DNA of 64,000 nt. Origin: Ecdyonurus torrentis. Its lineage: Eukaryota > Arthropoda > Insecta > Ephemeroptera > Heptageniidae. The notes under the pieces were generated by a model that had not been told where the DNA came from, did no database searches, and saw only the letters and a list, made by a program, of their open reading frames with translations. Position numbers and translations under genes: made by a program. Location: NCBI GenBank assembly GCA_949318235.1, contig OX439127.1, positions 5,088,436 through 5,152,435 on the forward strand, written 5' to 3'. Of this stretch, positions 47,507 to 60,176 are shown piece by piece (within the stretch, counting starts at the first letter, position 1; each line of letters begins with the position of its first letter).

Positions 47507-47783
47507 CACGGACAGAAATATACGCAATAATTATGCTAGCTTATTTTCAGCACAATTTGTTCAGTACACGAGGAAAGAATAAATAACGTAATTTATGCTG
47601 CATTTATGTCATTATAGCATAAATAATGCTTGATTAGAACAACATAAACAATTATGCTACACAACATATTATTTGTGCTATTATAACATAATTATTATGC
47701 AGTATAGCATAAATTGTGCTGTATTGAACAAATTGTGCTGAAAATGAGCTAGCATAATTATTAAGTTTTTATTTGTGTCCGTG
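47507..47783. mobile_element. E-family MITE, best copy (277 bp)
   Basis: CACGGACAGAAATA... at the left and ...ATTTGTGTCCGTG at the right are inverted. The inner arms continue with TTATGCTAGCTTATTTTCAG and CTGAAAATGAGCTAGCATAA. The centre has regularly spaced GCATAA/TTATGC motifs. A second, diverged element follows directly (47784-47940). No ORF, no clear target duplication. Confidence 0.75.
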
Positions 47784-47939
47784 CAGCATAATTTATATAG
47801 TACTATACTGTATAATGCAAAATAACTATGTGATATAGCATAAATATTATGATGTATAGCATAATTATTTATGTTGTTCTAGTTTAGTATTATTTATGCT
47901 AGAATGACATAAATTACGTAATATATTCTTTCAGTGTGG

Positions 47940-48190
47940 TGACTGCTATACACACGTGCACTTGTGCTTCAACAGAGCCAAAATATTGTGACTCACACAA
48001 AACAATAAAAACATCGTTAAATCTTTGCAGCTGCAAAGTTGAATTATTTTTAAAAATATCTTTTTACGACAACATGAAACATGGAGAAATCAGTTTTTAT
48101 TTAGTTCTATTTTTTCAATTATTATTCACAGAATTTATTTCATATTTAATAAATCTTGTACAAAAAATGCACGGATGTTGCACGTTATTT
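47940..48190 (+). repeat. G-family dispersed repeat
   Basis: GTGACTCACACAAAACAATA, AAATCTTTGCAGCTGCAAAG and GGAGAAATCAGTTTTTATTT match 9180-9420. An 85-codon ORF over it is not called. Confidence 0.6.
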
Positions 48191-48424
48191 TAGTATGTAC
48201 ATGAAAAGTTAAGACTATTTAAATATTAAGCAAATTTGTGGTGCAAACTCGATATTTGAGCAGACATTTGAAAAATATCTGTTTTTTTCATTATATACGA
48301 AAATAATGTTTTTGATAAATACAAAAGTCTTAAATAACATTAAAACATTCTGAGCATTAAATACATCACATTAAACAAAAATCCAAATTTATCTCTTCTT
48401 TTGCATCATCCAAATTGCAGCTCC

Positions 48425-48427
<3 letters not shown>

Positions 48428-48481
<54 letters not shown>

Positions 48482-48542
48482 GTCTCTCTGTCTCTGTCAC
48501 TCGCTCTCTCTCTCTCCTCTCTGTCTATCTCTCTCTCTCTCT
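48428..48542. repeat. (TC)n microsatellite, imperfect at the right
   Basis: Pure TC for about 50 bp, then TGTC and CTCC interruptions. Confidence 0.95.
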
Positions 48543-48622
48543 TATACTATAATCTTTTACGGGCTTAACTTGAGCTGGCTCTTTTTTGAGTAAATATCTC
48601 GAAACACGAAAAATTGAAAGGC

Positions 48623-48659
<37 letters not shown>

Positions 48660-49154
48660 GTAATTTGAAAAGTTGACATTTTAATGAATATAGAAAAATT
48701 GGCAATATAGGACATCTTCTTTTTATGCTCAATGAAATATCTTCAAATATACGCATGGCCAACTCTAATGCTAGTTCTAGTATTTTAATTAAATTATTAA
48801 GCGTCAATTAAATAAATTTGCATTTTATTAATGCTTTAAATATTTTAAATATAATTTTTTTAGATAAATGAACGTTATAGGGATATGACACGAACAGTAA
48901 ATAAGCTGGTTGAGTTACATTTTGGCAACAAGTGATTTTTTTTTTATTAGTTATTTTATTTTTACATTGCAATGCAAATCTCTGCTTCTACATCATAAAT
49001 ATTTTTTTACATTGAACTATAATGCTCCTTCTTCTATTTCACGCTATAATATTATCGTCTGGCTTCACATTATCTGTATGCCGACTAAGCGACTGCTTTT
49101 TTATTGTGCGCACTTGTCAAGTGGATATTTGTTATATAATATTATTATAATAAT

Positions 49155-49206
<52 letters not shown>

Positions 49207-49556
49207 TATATATATTATATATATTATATAATATTATTATATTATGAAATATTATAAAGACAATTTTAATGAAATATAATGCCACCTTTGATCCTCATCA
49301 ATATATAACGAGAAAGATTTAAAATTTAAGTATAAGTAATTTTAGTTAATATTCTAAAAGAGTGCATTCTCCTAAATCGATAGCTATGCAAATTTTAAAA
49401 TTTTGAGCTTATTTAGTAATTTTAATTCATTTTTAAATGTCATGAAATTACGTCACAGGCTCTATTTGTTTTACTTTTTCCTATACTTACATGCATAATT
49501 TGCCACCCGTGACGTCATTTTTCGATTTTCAAAAATGCATTAAAAATGCTTACATT
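48543..49556. other. AT-rich DNA, no gene
   Basis: (TA)n at 48628-48655 and 49158-49201. TGACGTCA at 49510-49517. The ORF at 48910-49257 ends in TA-repeat translation and is not called. Confidence 0.45.
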
Positions 49557-49701
49557 TCTCCCAATACTAGTTCGAGCGGATACAGTGTAATTAACTATGT
49601 AAAGTCAACTGTGATTGGCTAGTAGGTTTATAAAACGTTCTCTGATTGGTTTAGCACCGCGGATACAGCTTTTGCCGGGAACGACCTTGTTTTGGCCAGA
49701 G
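49557..49701 (-). repeat. L element, copy 2 (inverted)
   Basis: Reverse complement of 21308-21452, with GTTCGAGCGGATACAGTGTA, CTGTGATTGGCTAGTAGGTT and CACCGCGGATACAGCTTTTG. Confidence 0.7.
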
Positions 49702-49833
49702 TTTATATAAAGTGAATTAAAAAAATAGAAATTTACAATTATCTATATTATTATCACAAAATATATAATCATTATATTAATTTACAAAGTTATCGATCAA
49801 TTCATGACATTGTCGCGCGAGAGACAGACAGAC

Positions 49834-49872
<39 letters not shown>

Positions 49873-50039
49873 TATGACCTGCGTACACATGTGGTGCGCG
49901 GTTTCACCTAGTTAGCCATAAATAAGTAGGAGGAGGAGAGCAAAGACATGATTATAGATTTTATATGAACTACTGTATACTGAGATCTGAGATGCAATTG
50001 CTTAACGTATTGTTCACTTGACCAACTTAAAAATTTTAT
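49702..50039. other. No gene seen
   Basis: CAGA/GA microsatellite at 49822-49869; otherwise AT-rich. Confidence 0.5.
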
Positions 50040-50250
50040 GCGAAATATCGTAACTTATGTTGCATTTATGTCACATCAGCATAAATTATGCTAAATCAGA
50101 ACAATATAATTGATTATGCTTTACAACATAATATTTATACTATGTAACATAGAAATTGTCCAATATAGCATAGATTCTGCTGTATTGAACAAATTGTGCT
50201 GAAAATGAGCTAGCATAAGTATTACGAAGTTATTTTGGACCGTGCACAAT
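50040..50250 (+). mobile_element. E-family MITE fragment
   Basis: TTGCATTTATGTCACATCAG, AACAAATTGTGCTGAAAATG, AGCTAGCATAAGTATTA and GGACCGTGCAC end. The left TIR is missing. Confidence 0.6.
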
Positions 50251-50845
50251 GTAACATTAAGGTTTGTAATTGGGTGGCTTGTAAAATTTAAAATGAAACT
50301 TTGTAACTTATGATGCCAATTGAAAGATAATAGCAACAGATACCTTTGTGATAAAATGTCCAGAACTCGTGAACATTGGATAAGAGAGGAAAATATTTTT
50401 AAAAATAACGTGGGACTAAATAGTTTTTAAAAAAGAAAAAAGGTAAATCTAGCATGGTGCATCATTAAAACTTAAATATCAGCAATATTGCATCAAAATT
50501 AAAAACATGAAATAATAAATCATTTTACGTAACAAAATAATTTATTTCATTTATAAACATTATAATTGAAGGTCAAAGGATATCTCAATTGCACCCCTGA
50601 AATAATTTGCACATTTAAATTAAGCATTATATAGTACATCGCGAAATCAGTTATTTTATTATAAATATATTGTTATTATACTTTTTTTTGCAAATAAGTT
50701 TGCCCACGGTTGCAAAAAATAAATAAAATATAACAATTAAAACATAAAAACAGCATGTTGTAAATGCATTGTTTTAATCTGATTTTTTTATTTTATTTTG
50801 TTATTATTATTATTTTTTTTTTTGCTTGCAAGAATGCAATTTTGT

Positions 50846-50877
<32 letters not shown>

Positions 50878-51304
50878 CAAGTTTGAGAACTAAAATTTTG
50901 TAGGTTTCAGTTGACTTACTAATGAATTAAGAGCAAACTGTTGGCTTTACAAATATAAAATTAACCAAATATATTATCTGGTATATAAAGTGAACGACAA
51001 AATAATTTTTAACATTTCTTACATTTTGTTTTCAAATGATTTTTTAAGACATAATTGTAATCTGCTACTACAAGATTTTTTTTTACGTCAATCACAGGTC
51101 TACTCATACTTTGAAAACATGGGAATTTGTAAGCCAATGGATTTAACTTCTGTAATGTTCACGCAATATTTTCAATTCTTCTCATATTTTCATGAGGTTA
51201 TTCTCTTTATTTATTAGTTTCAAGTCACAAATGACCAAAAAAATGACACAAATGCACAAACTGATGCAAATAATATTCAATTCATTACGTTCTGCAAGGA
51301 AGCA

Positions 51305-51351
<47 letters not shown>

Positions 51352-51599
51352 CGCGATATTATTCATCCTTTACTATATAGATGATACTTTGCGTTTTATC
51401 AGTTATATATATCACAATATCTGTAGTTTTCTTTACACGTGTAACATGTTTTTGGGTAATTTATAGTTTAATATAATAGTCTTATTACCGAAAACAATAA
51501 ATAAATTACTATTTCGTATTTTAATGTAATATAAAAGTATAAATAATTGCATTATAACGCAGCCTTATACTTTGATTATGTTTGTTGTTAGTTCAGTCT
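50251..51599. other. AT-rich DNA, no convincing gene
   Basis: T-run at 50850-50877; (GA)n at 51308-51348. A 75-codon ORF (50990-51217) has no motif or splice context I can defend. Confidence 0.45.
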
Positions 51600-51870
51600 T
51601 GCTTTGTTTCTGCTGGCTAACTGCTGGCGAGCTTTGACCGTTCACGCTGCCAAACCGGAAACTGAATCAGTTACCGATGCTTTCAAGTCATAATTCACCA
51701 CTTTCCGCCAGTGCAGCGAGAGGAGCATCTGCACTTTTCACCGTGGAGCATCTGCAATGTTAAGTGAATGGCCGCTAGTCCACGCACCGTTCTGCGTGGA
51801 AAGTGCAGATACTTCTTTTGCCACGCTAGTGGAAAGTGCGCAGATACTGTATTTTGACACGGAAACATCG
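51600..51870. repeat. GC-richer block with internal repeats
   Basis: About 50% GC. GGAAAGTGCAGATACT (51799-51814) recurs as GGAAAGTGCGCAGATACT (51830-51847). GGAGCATCTGCACTTTTCAC (51722-51741) is an inverted relative of these. Could be an old repeat or a regulatory element; no ORF. Confidence 0.4.
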
Positions 51871-52269
51871 TCATACTTCCTGCGCCTATAATGAATAACG
51901 ATCATTACTTCAATATAGTGCCCAAGCGCATTGAATTCGTGTAATGTTAGAACTTAGAATACTCTATCAGTCAATTCACTAAAAGCGTTGTTGTTGTTGT
52001 TGTTGTTGTTGTTGTGCTTTTCACCGTCCCATCTAAACCCAAGTAAAAAGGGGTCACTTTAATACTTTAATTAATAATAGCACAACTTATATGAAACATC
52101 AAGAATTAAAAATCATATCAAGGCATGCCTATAAACAAGTCAGTTATGTTTTCAAGCATATGAATATCTACCTTAGTCGATTAATAGTGTTAAATAATGA
52201 TTTTTTAAGACATTGTAATCCGCCGCTATAAGATTGGCTGTCAAAGTTACTTCAGACATCTCCGCAAAT

Positions 52270-52306
<37 letters not shown>

Positions 52307-52809
52307 GATCAAAGGCCTACAAATTTTGGTTACGCCTCCCATACACCCCCCTAGATAAGAACAATGCGTTGACATTGCTACCTATTTTAGTTAACCTTGC
52401 TTGAGAATTGGAGGGCGAGGATTTGGGCAGCATCACTATGATAGAAGCGCAAGATGATAGAAAGTCCATATTACAGAAACGCAATATGTTTCGACAATGT
52501 TAAATTCCCTATCTCGAGGTTGGTACGCGCAGATAGCTAACATTGCTTGCTCACACCTATGGTCATTGTTATTTTTAAGTGCAAGGATATTTTGATTTCT
52601 TTTTTCTTACTTTATTCCAACAGTATTTCCTTTAAAAAAAATAATAATGAATTCTAAATTGAGTATAAAATATAGTATTTTCTGTAATTCTTTTTAACTG
52701 TCGTGCATGACATAACTTTAAAGATTTTTATCTTGGCTTGTTTTTTTTTTTTATTTGTATGAAGTCCCGTATAAAATAAAAATCTGCATCTGTATTTATT
52801 TTAAGGCGG
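51871..52809. other. No gene seen
   Basis: M1 relic near 51895-51945 (CATTACTTCAATATAGTGCC, CAAGCGCATTGAATTC), (TTG)n at 51988-52013 and a long T-run at 52270-52300. Confidence 0.45.
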
Positions 52810-53145
52810 GAAATCAGCTACTGCGGGATTTGACTAAAAAGTTGTAAAGACAGAAAAATCTAAAATTTTGTACAGTGATACATTAGTATTTAGTATTATG
52901 TATCTTCAAAAATGTAAAAATTTTGGGGGGTCACTGTGCTAGATTTTTAATTATGATTTTTTGAAGTTTTAGTCCCATAAGAAACCATGTTAATTTCAAT
53001 TATTAATTTCTCTCCTATCTGATAATCATGGGTTCTGAAAATTTTTATCATAGGTAGCTGTTACTATTGACTTTCAAATCGCATCATAAAATTTTGAAGT
53101 TTTCTTTTTAGATTTTGAGATACAAGTCATCTATATACAATCCTT
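52810..53145 (+). repeat. D-family dispersed repeat, copy 2
   Basis: CTACTGCGGGATTTGACTAA, AAAGTTGTAAAGACAGAAAA, GGTCACTGTGCTAGATTTTT, TTTTAGTCCCATAAGAAACC, AGGTAGCTGTTACTATTGAC and TTTTAGATTTTGAGATACAA. Confidence 0.65.
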
Positions 53146-53147
53146 AA

Positions 53148-53178
<31 letters not shown>

Positions 53179-53290
53179 GAATATTTTGATTAGAACTATT
53201 TTTGTTTGTCATAGGTAAGTTGAAAAACTTTGCAACTTTACAAAGGTATATTAAGATAATAATAAGTATAATATTAAAAATGTTATTTGT

Positions 53291-53335
<45 letters not shown>

Positions 53336-53475
53336 GGTAATAAATTTAAATTGAAGATTTATTTTACGTGAAAATAACAAAATTAGATATTTACATGCCA
53401 AAGAAATAAATCTCGGAACAAATAGCAAAGTTAGCTACGGAATTTACCATTGTCGAACATATTACGTTTCTATCA

Positions 53476-53514
<39 letters not shown>

Positions 53515-53859
53515 GTTTCAACATATTGCCCCACCCCACTCCCCCGAGTATTTAGTGCGGAGAGCCAAGCAGGCAAGCAAGCAGGAAAGCACAGTGGCGG
53601 GCCGCAAGTAAAGCCTCGATCTCTTTCTCTGTCCCACTTGCCCAGCTCAGTCAGTCAGTGCACTTAAGTTAGACCACAGACACTTAGTGTGAGACCTTGC
53701 AAACTTACTTCCACAACTATCGACTGTCTTTACTGAATTGAACAATTTACATCTAAAATCTTAAACCGGTAAGCTCCATTGTTTGTAATCATGCCAACAC
53801 ATATAAGAATATCGTAACTCTTGTGACTAAATAATAAAACGTTATTTACAAATTAACAC
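53146..53859. other. Homopolymer-rich DNA, no gene
   Basis: T-run 53153-53178, A-run 53294-53331 and T-run 53479-53511 follow one another. 53520-53660 is GC-richer (GCAGGCAAGCAAGCAGGAAA, CAGTGGCGGGCCGCAAG) and contains a hAT-like CAGTGGCGG end, but no partner end was found. Confidence 0.45.
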
Positions 53860-54028
53860 GTAAATGATTACGTAATTTGCTGCAATTTTGTCATAAAGCA
53901 TAAGTGATGCTAAATTAGAACAAACGTAAAAAATTATGCTGTACAACAAAATATTATGCTATGCAACATAGTTGTTATGCAGTATAGCATAAATTATGCC
54001 GTATTGAACAAATTGTGCTGAAAATGAG
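53860..54028 (+). mobile_element. E-family MITE, truncated by a microsatellite
   Basis: AACATAGTTGTTATGCAGTA, TTGAACAAATTGTGCTGAAA and ATGAGCT, after which the expected TGAGCTAGCATAATTATT end is replaced by (CTTT)n. Confidence 0.65.
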
Positions 54029-54694
<666 letters not shown>

Positions 54695-56234
54695 TGTCCG
54701 TCCGTGTGACTAGCACCCGCCAGTGATTCAAATTTATCAAATTGATGAGGCAGTGTCAACTCTTTGTCCCTCGTATATAAGTGAAAGAACTAAAATAAAA
54801 GAAAAAATGTGTGCATTCAGATTTATCTATTTATATAGCTTCCTTAAGTTTTTTTTAGTCATTATTGGAATAATTTCGCTTATTTTTTCTATCTTTCTTT
54901 TATTTGTCTTGTTGTGGCTGAAACTCTAGCAGAAAACTTTTCAGTTTTTAAGGGAGGCACAAAAAGTTCGCTTTCTAATTGTCAGTCTGGAATATTCATC
55001 ATGAGGGCAATATTTTCATTTCTCTTTTAATTATATATTTTTGTTGTTGTTGGTAGCTTTAACATTTAATTCGGTCTAATAGAGAACAGAAAAATAGTCT
55101 TTAGACTGTTTTCGATATTGAGACTATTGTTTTTTTGTTTTAAAAATGCGTCCATGTATAAAATTTAACATAGACTCTTTTAAGACGAATTTATTTTACA
55201 AGACTATTATGAACTTTTAAATTTTACTTTATTTATCCAGCAACAGGGCAAGTCATTTTTTCGGACCATTTTGCTTTCTTTTCAATGTTTTGCGCTATTT
55301 CTGGAAAAAAAAAAAAAAAAAAAAAAAAGAAAAAGAAAAAGAAAAAGAAAAAAGAAAAGAAAAAAAGAAAAGAAAAGAAAAGAAAAGAAAAAGAAAGTAA
55401 GAAATTAAAAATTTAAAAAATCATTTTTTTAGGCAATGGAACACTAACATTGTAAGACTGACTTTTAAGTTATTTGACTGTTTTGAGGAACCCTCTAAGA
55501 GACCCTTTAAAAAAACACAGATAACCTGAGACAAGTTAAACTAATAATAATAAATATACTAATTAAATCAGCATGTTTGTGACTTATAATAAATTTCAAA
55601 GACTATATTCTGACTATTTAGAATTTTTGGTGACTATTTTTATACTATGTTTAATTTTGGCCACTATTTTGATGTAAAGAAAATATTTTTCCACTTTTAA
55701 TTTTAATTGAAGCTTGTGAAAATATTTGTGCTATCAAGTTGGCGTTTCATGTATTTAGGCGACTTGATATTGCCATGTTGATAGCAACGTATACACTATA
55801 TTTCCGTCCGTAATGTGAATAATGTGACTAATAAGAGATGGTACTCGGTTACCAATATGCATGTGCTTGGCACACATAACTCACAATCTTCTCTTAGCAG
55901 GGTTACTTATTGTTAGTAGCCAGTGGGAGGGGGGGGGGATGAGATTTCAACAGCCCCCTCTCCCTTTGTATAATATATAAAAAAAATCGAAAACAAATTT
56001 TGGAACAAAAATCGTAATTTATGAAAAACAAATCTAAAAAAAAAAAAAAAAAAAATTAAAAAAAAAAAAGTTCTCGATTTGCTTTACTATATAATATAGT
56101 GTTATTATTGCCCTAAATTATTTCCGTGCAAAAAATAATATAATATAAAAGTAAAAACTCTACCCAGTTAGCAAACATAGAAATGGAGTAAAAATAAATG
56201 AACAACATGATTTCAAAAGCGTTAATCTTTAAAT
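54695..56234. other. AT-rich DNA, no gene
   Basis: A-rich tract 55304-55400 and a G-run near 55928-55938 that may be another hAT subterminal relic. No coding block recognised. Confidence 0.45.
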
Positions 56235-56335
56235 TGCCTTAAACGAAGATTGTCCTATGCTGAGCAATGTTATTCACTACTCCAGTAGGGCCTCCAAGTG
56301 CATGAAATATGACATCATGCGCATAAGTTCTATAG
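56235..56335 (-). mobile_element. M1 MITE, 5'-end fragment
   Basis: TTGTCCTATGCTGAGCAATG, TTATTCACTACTCCAGTAGG, CAAGTGCATGAAATATGACA and ATGCGCATAAGTTCTATA. Confidence 0.7.
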
Positions 56336-56657
56336 TTCCTGTGGTTAATAAAAAATCATAAGATATGGCATAATTATCTTATTGGTATGAAATATTGTCA
56401 CTCCAAGTTATTTTACTGCATGCAAAAGTATGACTTAAATCTGCCAAAATAATTCAGTTTCACTTTACGTAAAAATAAATTACGTAATTGTTGCTGGATT
56501 GAATATTTTCTATTGTAAAGCACTTTTTTAAATAACATAAAAGTAAATATGCTGAGTATGTGAACTGTTATACTTTGTAGAACTATTGTTCCAATGTAGT
56601 ATACAATAAAGCATACAATTTTGTTATGTTTATATGTTGCTGCATTAAGCTCGTATC

Positions 56658-57000
56658 TTAAAGGAATAGACCAGAGAAAAACATAAGTATTTATATCAAA
56701 AAACACTTGATGGGATTTACATAAATAACATTAGTTTGTCTCAAAACCCAAGAGTAGCGCCGTAGCAGTGATCAGAAATTTCGATTTATGCAACCCGCAT
56801 ATCATTTTCATACTAATTTTTGCATGTTTCTGTCGTCATAAACATGAATTTTCACGCAAATTGCATACTTTACAGTTTTTTCACGCTCACTCGTGGGGCA
56901 CAATTAACATTCTGGTAAAAATTGTCATCAGTTTTGAAGATCCCATTTCGTGTTTGTTCATTAAAAAGCACATGTTGTTTTATGTGGTCTACGGCTTTAA
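56658..57000 (+). mobile_element. F-family TTAA MITE, full length
   Basis: TTAAAGGAATAGACCAG start and GTGGTCTACGGCTTTAA end with TTAA at both limits. The TGACGTCA of sister copies is mutated to TGTCGTCA here. Confidence 0.85.
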
Positions 57001-57060
57001 ATATAACGTATTTATTTTTTTACATATAGGAGGTGATTGGTGAATATACGTAAAGTGCTT

Positions 57061-57252
57061 CGCTGGCCGCGCGTCTAAATGGTAAAAAAGCAATTTTCAT
57101 GAACCGCGCAAGTGGTTACCTTTCACGTGCTGTCATAATGTGCTGTGAGCATAAATATAGCTTATCTGCCACTCGCGGAGGCCATGTAAGGTGCTTATTT
57201 ACAGCGCGGTTCATAAAAATTGCTTTTTTACCATTTAGACGCGCGGCCAGCG
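57061..57252. mobile_element. MITE with 49-bp TIRs
   Basis: CGCTGGCCGCGCGTCTAAAT (57061) and ATTTAGACGCGCGGCCAGCG (ending 57252) are exact reverse complements. The arms (57061-57109, 57204-57252) differ by about one base. The 94-bp centre includes TCACGTGCTGTCATAATG. It lies just upstream of the first exon. No target duplication seen. Confidence 0.8.
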
Positions 57253-57478
57253 TCATGCACAAAATACTGATTTCCTTGACGATTCATAAATTTTAAACAT
57301 AATGGAAAAAAAAAAAAAAGACATTAATTTTAAATTTGTGTTTCTATTATATGAAGTTCGTCGAGTATTTTAATTCCACTTAATTTTCAAATTCAATTAA
57401 AACTGTAAAGATTCAACTTTAGAATTCACATAAACCTTGGTACTGTTACGTGTCTAACGTATGTCGTGTTGATTTCAG

Positions 57479-57718
57479 TGAACATGGACCCAATGTTGCT
57501 GCGACGTCAAACCACGAGGATAACGTTGATGACCTTGGAGAGGCTTGCCATGCTGACCATTGTCACGAACCTTGAGTGGTTCAGCAACAACCTGGACCAC
57601 GTGGAAATGTTAGGTAAGTTTGGCAGTCACGCAGTAAGCTTGGAGAGGCTTGTCATGCTGACCATTGTCACGAACCTTGAGTGGTTCAGCAACAACCTGG
57701 ACCACGTGGAAATGTTAG
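57479..57718 (+). CDS. Internal exon, LRR-like gene (exon a, with duplicated 3' part)
   Basis: Acceptor TTGATTTCAG precedes 57479 and the exon opens in phase 1. The frame reads NMDPMLLRRQTTRI, then LERLAMLTIVTNLEWFSNNL and DHVEMLG. The last 105 bp are tandemly duplicated (57535-57639 and 57640-57744) including the donor: TTAG|GTAAGT occurs at 57613/57614 and 57718/57719. Because 105 is 35 codons and both donors are phase 1, use of either keeps the downstream frame, giving a 45- or 80-codon exon. The segment is leucine-rich (LERLAMLTIVTNLEWF) but I do not recognise a family; an F-box/LRR-type protein is only a guess. The 57061-57252 MITE lies upstream. No start codon context or promoter is visible, so earlier exons probably lie outside or were missed. 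Confidence 0.7.
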
Positions 57719-57860
57719 GTAAGTTTGGCAGCCACGCAGTAAGCTATCTCACAAACTGCACAGGCGTCAAATATACATAACAATCAAGTTAAGATGTTGT
57801 TACTTAAAAGTTTTGTTTTATCAAATACATTCAAACTCCACCAAATGTCTAAGTCAATGA

Positions 57861-58052
57861 GTGCGTCTGTTTACTCAAAATGCGGAAAAGGAAGTGCCGG
57901 AAAAGGAAACCACGTGACGGTAAAAGTGGGAGAAAGCTTGGTGCCAGCAGCCAGCCAGCAGCAAGATAACCTTGAGCTACCTCCCACTTTTACCATCACG
58001 TGGTTTCCACTTCCAGCACTTCCTTTTCCGCATTTTGAGTAAACAGACGCAC
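57861..58052. mobile_element. Foldback element in intron, copy 1
   Basis: GTGCGTCTGTTTACTCAAAA and its reverse complement bound it. The arms (about 57861-57932 and 57985-58052) continue with ATGCGGAAAAGGAAGTGC and ACCACGTGA(C/T)GGTAAAAGTG. The CACGTG E-box is present in both arms. ORFs on both strands (57794-58042, 57871-58056) mirror each other because of the palindrome. Confidence 0.8.
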
Positions 58053-58472
58053 GCAATATATTACACTCCTTTGTACATAAAATGAAAATGTGAAAATACA
58101 GGTTTAACCGCCAACTTTCAAGTCGTCTCTTAATATATTAGTACTAATATTTTATTTTATTTTCAAAATTGTTTGTTTATTTTTAAATTAAAAATGTAAA
58201 TTAATTGAAAAATTATAGCGATAAAAATTAATTGTGAAAAAAAATGTTTTCTTTCAACTGTTTCCAAACATATTCGTTCTTAAACCTCGTTATAAGTCAC
58301 CCTATTTATCCGTCTGTCTAAGGTTATTGTCTCATACTATCTATGAAAGCAATTTTATTATACGCTTGTTTAATGAAAGCTTTCATTTTTGCATTTTAGC
58401 AAAACACAAAAATTAAGATTTTTTGAGCATAATCATGTGGGTTCATATATCACACAGCACACACACACACAT

Positions 58473-58504
<32 letters not shown>

Positions 58505-58546
58505 TAACACTCACTAACTCACACTTACAAATATAGACACACAGGC
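58053..58546. other. Intronic AT-rich DNA
   Basis: No feature apart from a CA/TC microsatellite at 58462-58503. The ORF at 58234-58416 has no support. Confidence 0.5.
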
Positions 58547-59939
58547 CAGGGGCGGATCCAGGAATTATTTTCGGAGGGGGCTGAAGACAGATAGTGAAGC
58601 TACTTCACCCCGGGGGGGGGGGGGGGGGGGGATAAATAGCGCCGCAGGGGAAAATTTTTTCGGGCCACGCCCCTTTTTGAAAAAAACGCAAAATTAGTAT
58701 ACTTGGTAAAACTTACTATGGAAATTCTGAAAAGCAAATTTTGAATTTTTTTAACCAAAATGTTGAATTTTTAAATAAAAATTAGGACTTGACTGCTCGA
58801 TAAAATATCTGTAGTAGAGGACAGGGTTACATATTTTTTTATTTATTAAAGTAATTAATTTTAGTTACTTTCTTGAAATGATTATACACTCAACAAATGA
58901 ATTTTTTACACTAAAATAAAAAAAAAAAACTAAAAAAATATTACATGTGGGGTATTATAATAAAAAAGAAACAAATTATATTCTATATATTATAAATTCG
59001 TCAAAAATTTATGTATTAAAAAAAATTATATACCTAAGCTAATCTCTCGGGAAGGCAGCGAAAATTTTAAATTTGGTTGAAGAATGGTTATGATATGATA
59101 TGATGTATTTCAGTGTTGTAACATATTTTATTATGTTAGACATAGTTATTAACTCGAGTTAATTCCTCTCAAAAAGTAAGCATTTTTTTATAGTAAAAAT
59201 TTAAGTGCAATTTATTTTGTCAAAATCTTAAAGTCGATTTACATTATTTTTTTAACCTGATTCAAAACATTTAAATATAATGCCTACGTAAAATAAAAAA
59301 ATTAAAATATTATTTTTGTTTCAAAGTAAACTTTTTCATTTGCTTTGATGCGTAGTGTAAAAATTATTAAAAACAAATGTCAATTTTTTTCCGGCCGCTT
59401 TCTCGATTTTCGATAGTAAACTGTTATGAATAAAAAAGTCACGATGAAATTAAACATTGTAAGTACAATAGAATTATTTAACAAAATATGAACTTATAAG
59501 GGAGGGGTAAGACTCTTTGGTACAAAATTTGAGTGGTATTTTTGATAGTATAAATAGCAGTTCCGCAATAGTACATAAATTGAACCATATAAGAGTTTAT
59601 GGAGTCTTGGCCAAAAATTACCCACGTTTTTGCTAGGTCTTCAAAAAAAAAAATATTGACTGTTTTTCAGTGATCAATGATCATATTATTCATATGATAT
59701 GTACTTACAGTATATGTATATAGTTTAAAAAATAAATGCGCATGATCACTGCACTCGTACGAAAATTTAATAAAAAGTTATGATTTCTGGATTAATGATA
59801 TAGAAGATAATCTAAAATAGTTTAATTTTTTTTCTTTATTTTTTAACTTTTTTTAGTGCGTATAAAATTTATATCTCGTCACAAATTTCGGGGGGGGGGG
59901 GGCTTCAGCCCCCTTAGCCCCCCCCTGGATCCGCCCCTG
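58547..59939. mobile_element. hAT-like non-autonomous element (about 1.4 kb) in intron
   Basis: 16-bp TIRs CAGGGGCGGATCCAGG (58547-58562) and CCTGGATCCGCCCCTG (59924-59939). Subterminal G-runs at both ends (58612-58631; C/G-runs 59890-59925). The flanks ACACAGGC and ACACACAC do not form a perfect 8-bp duplication; a neighbouring CA microsatellite may have altered the right one. No transposase ORF. Confidence 0.75.
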
Positions 59940-59967
59940 ACACACACACACACAAACACAAACACAC

Positions 59968-60118
59968 AATCAAGGAAAACCGGAACAGAAAGAGCCGTAA
60001 ACGGAAATGAAGTGATGGTTAAAATGACAGCAAACTTGGCCCCATCTGCAAGCTAGCCTATAACCACCTCTTACATTTATAACATCACGTGATTTCCTTT
60101 GTCCTTTGTTTCCATTTT
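59968..60118. mobile_element. Foldback element in intron, diverged relative of 57861-58052
   Basis: AAACGGAAATGAAGTGATGG, then TTAAAATGACAGCAAACTTG, and CATCACGTGATTTCC follow the same order as the element at 57861-58052, with shorter, degraded arms. Confidence 0.55.
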
Positions 60119-60176
60119 GTAGCTATTATTGGCATGTCATGTTGATAGTTTTTTAGTTTTTGCAATGTTTGCGCAG

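Noticed and set aside
53584..53620. CAGTGGCGGGCCGCAAG as the end of another hAT element
   Set aside because: No matching inverted end or target duplication was found.
57794..58056. Two 60-80 codon ORFs on opposite strands
   Set aside because: They encode nearly the same peptide because the DNA is a foldback palindrome.
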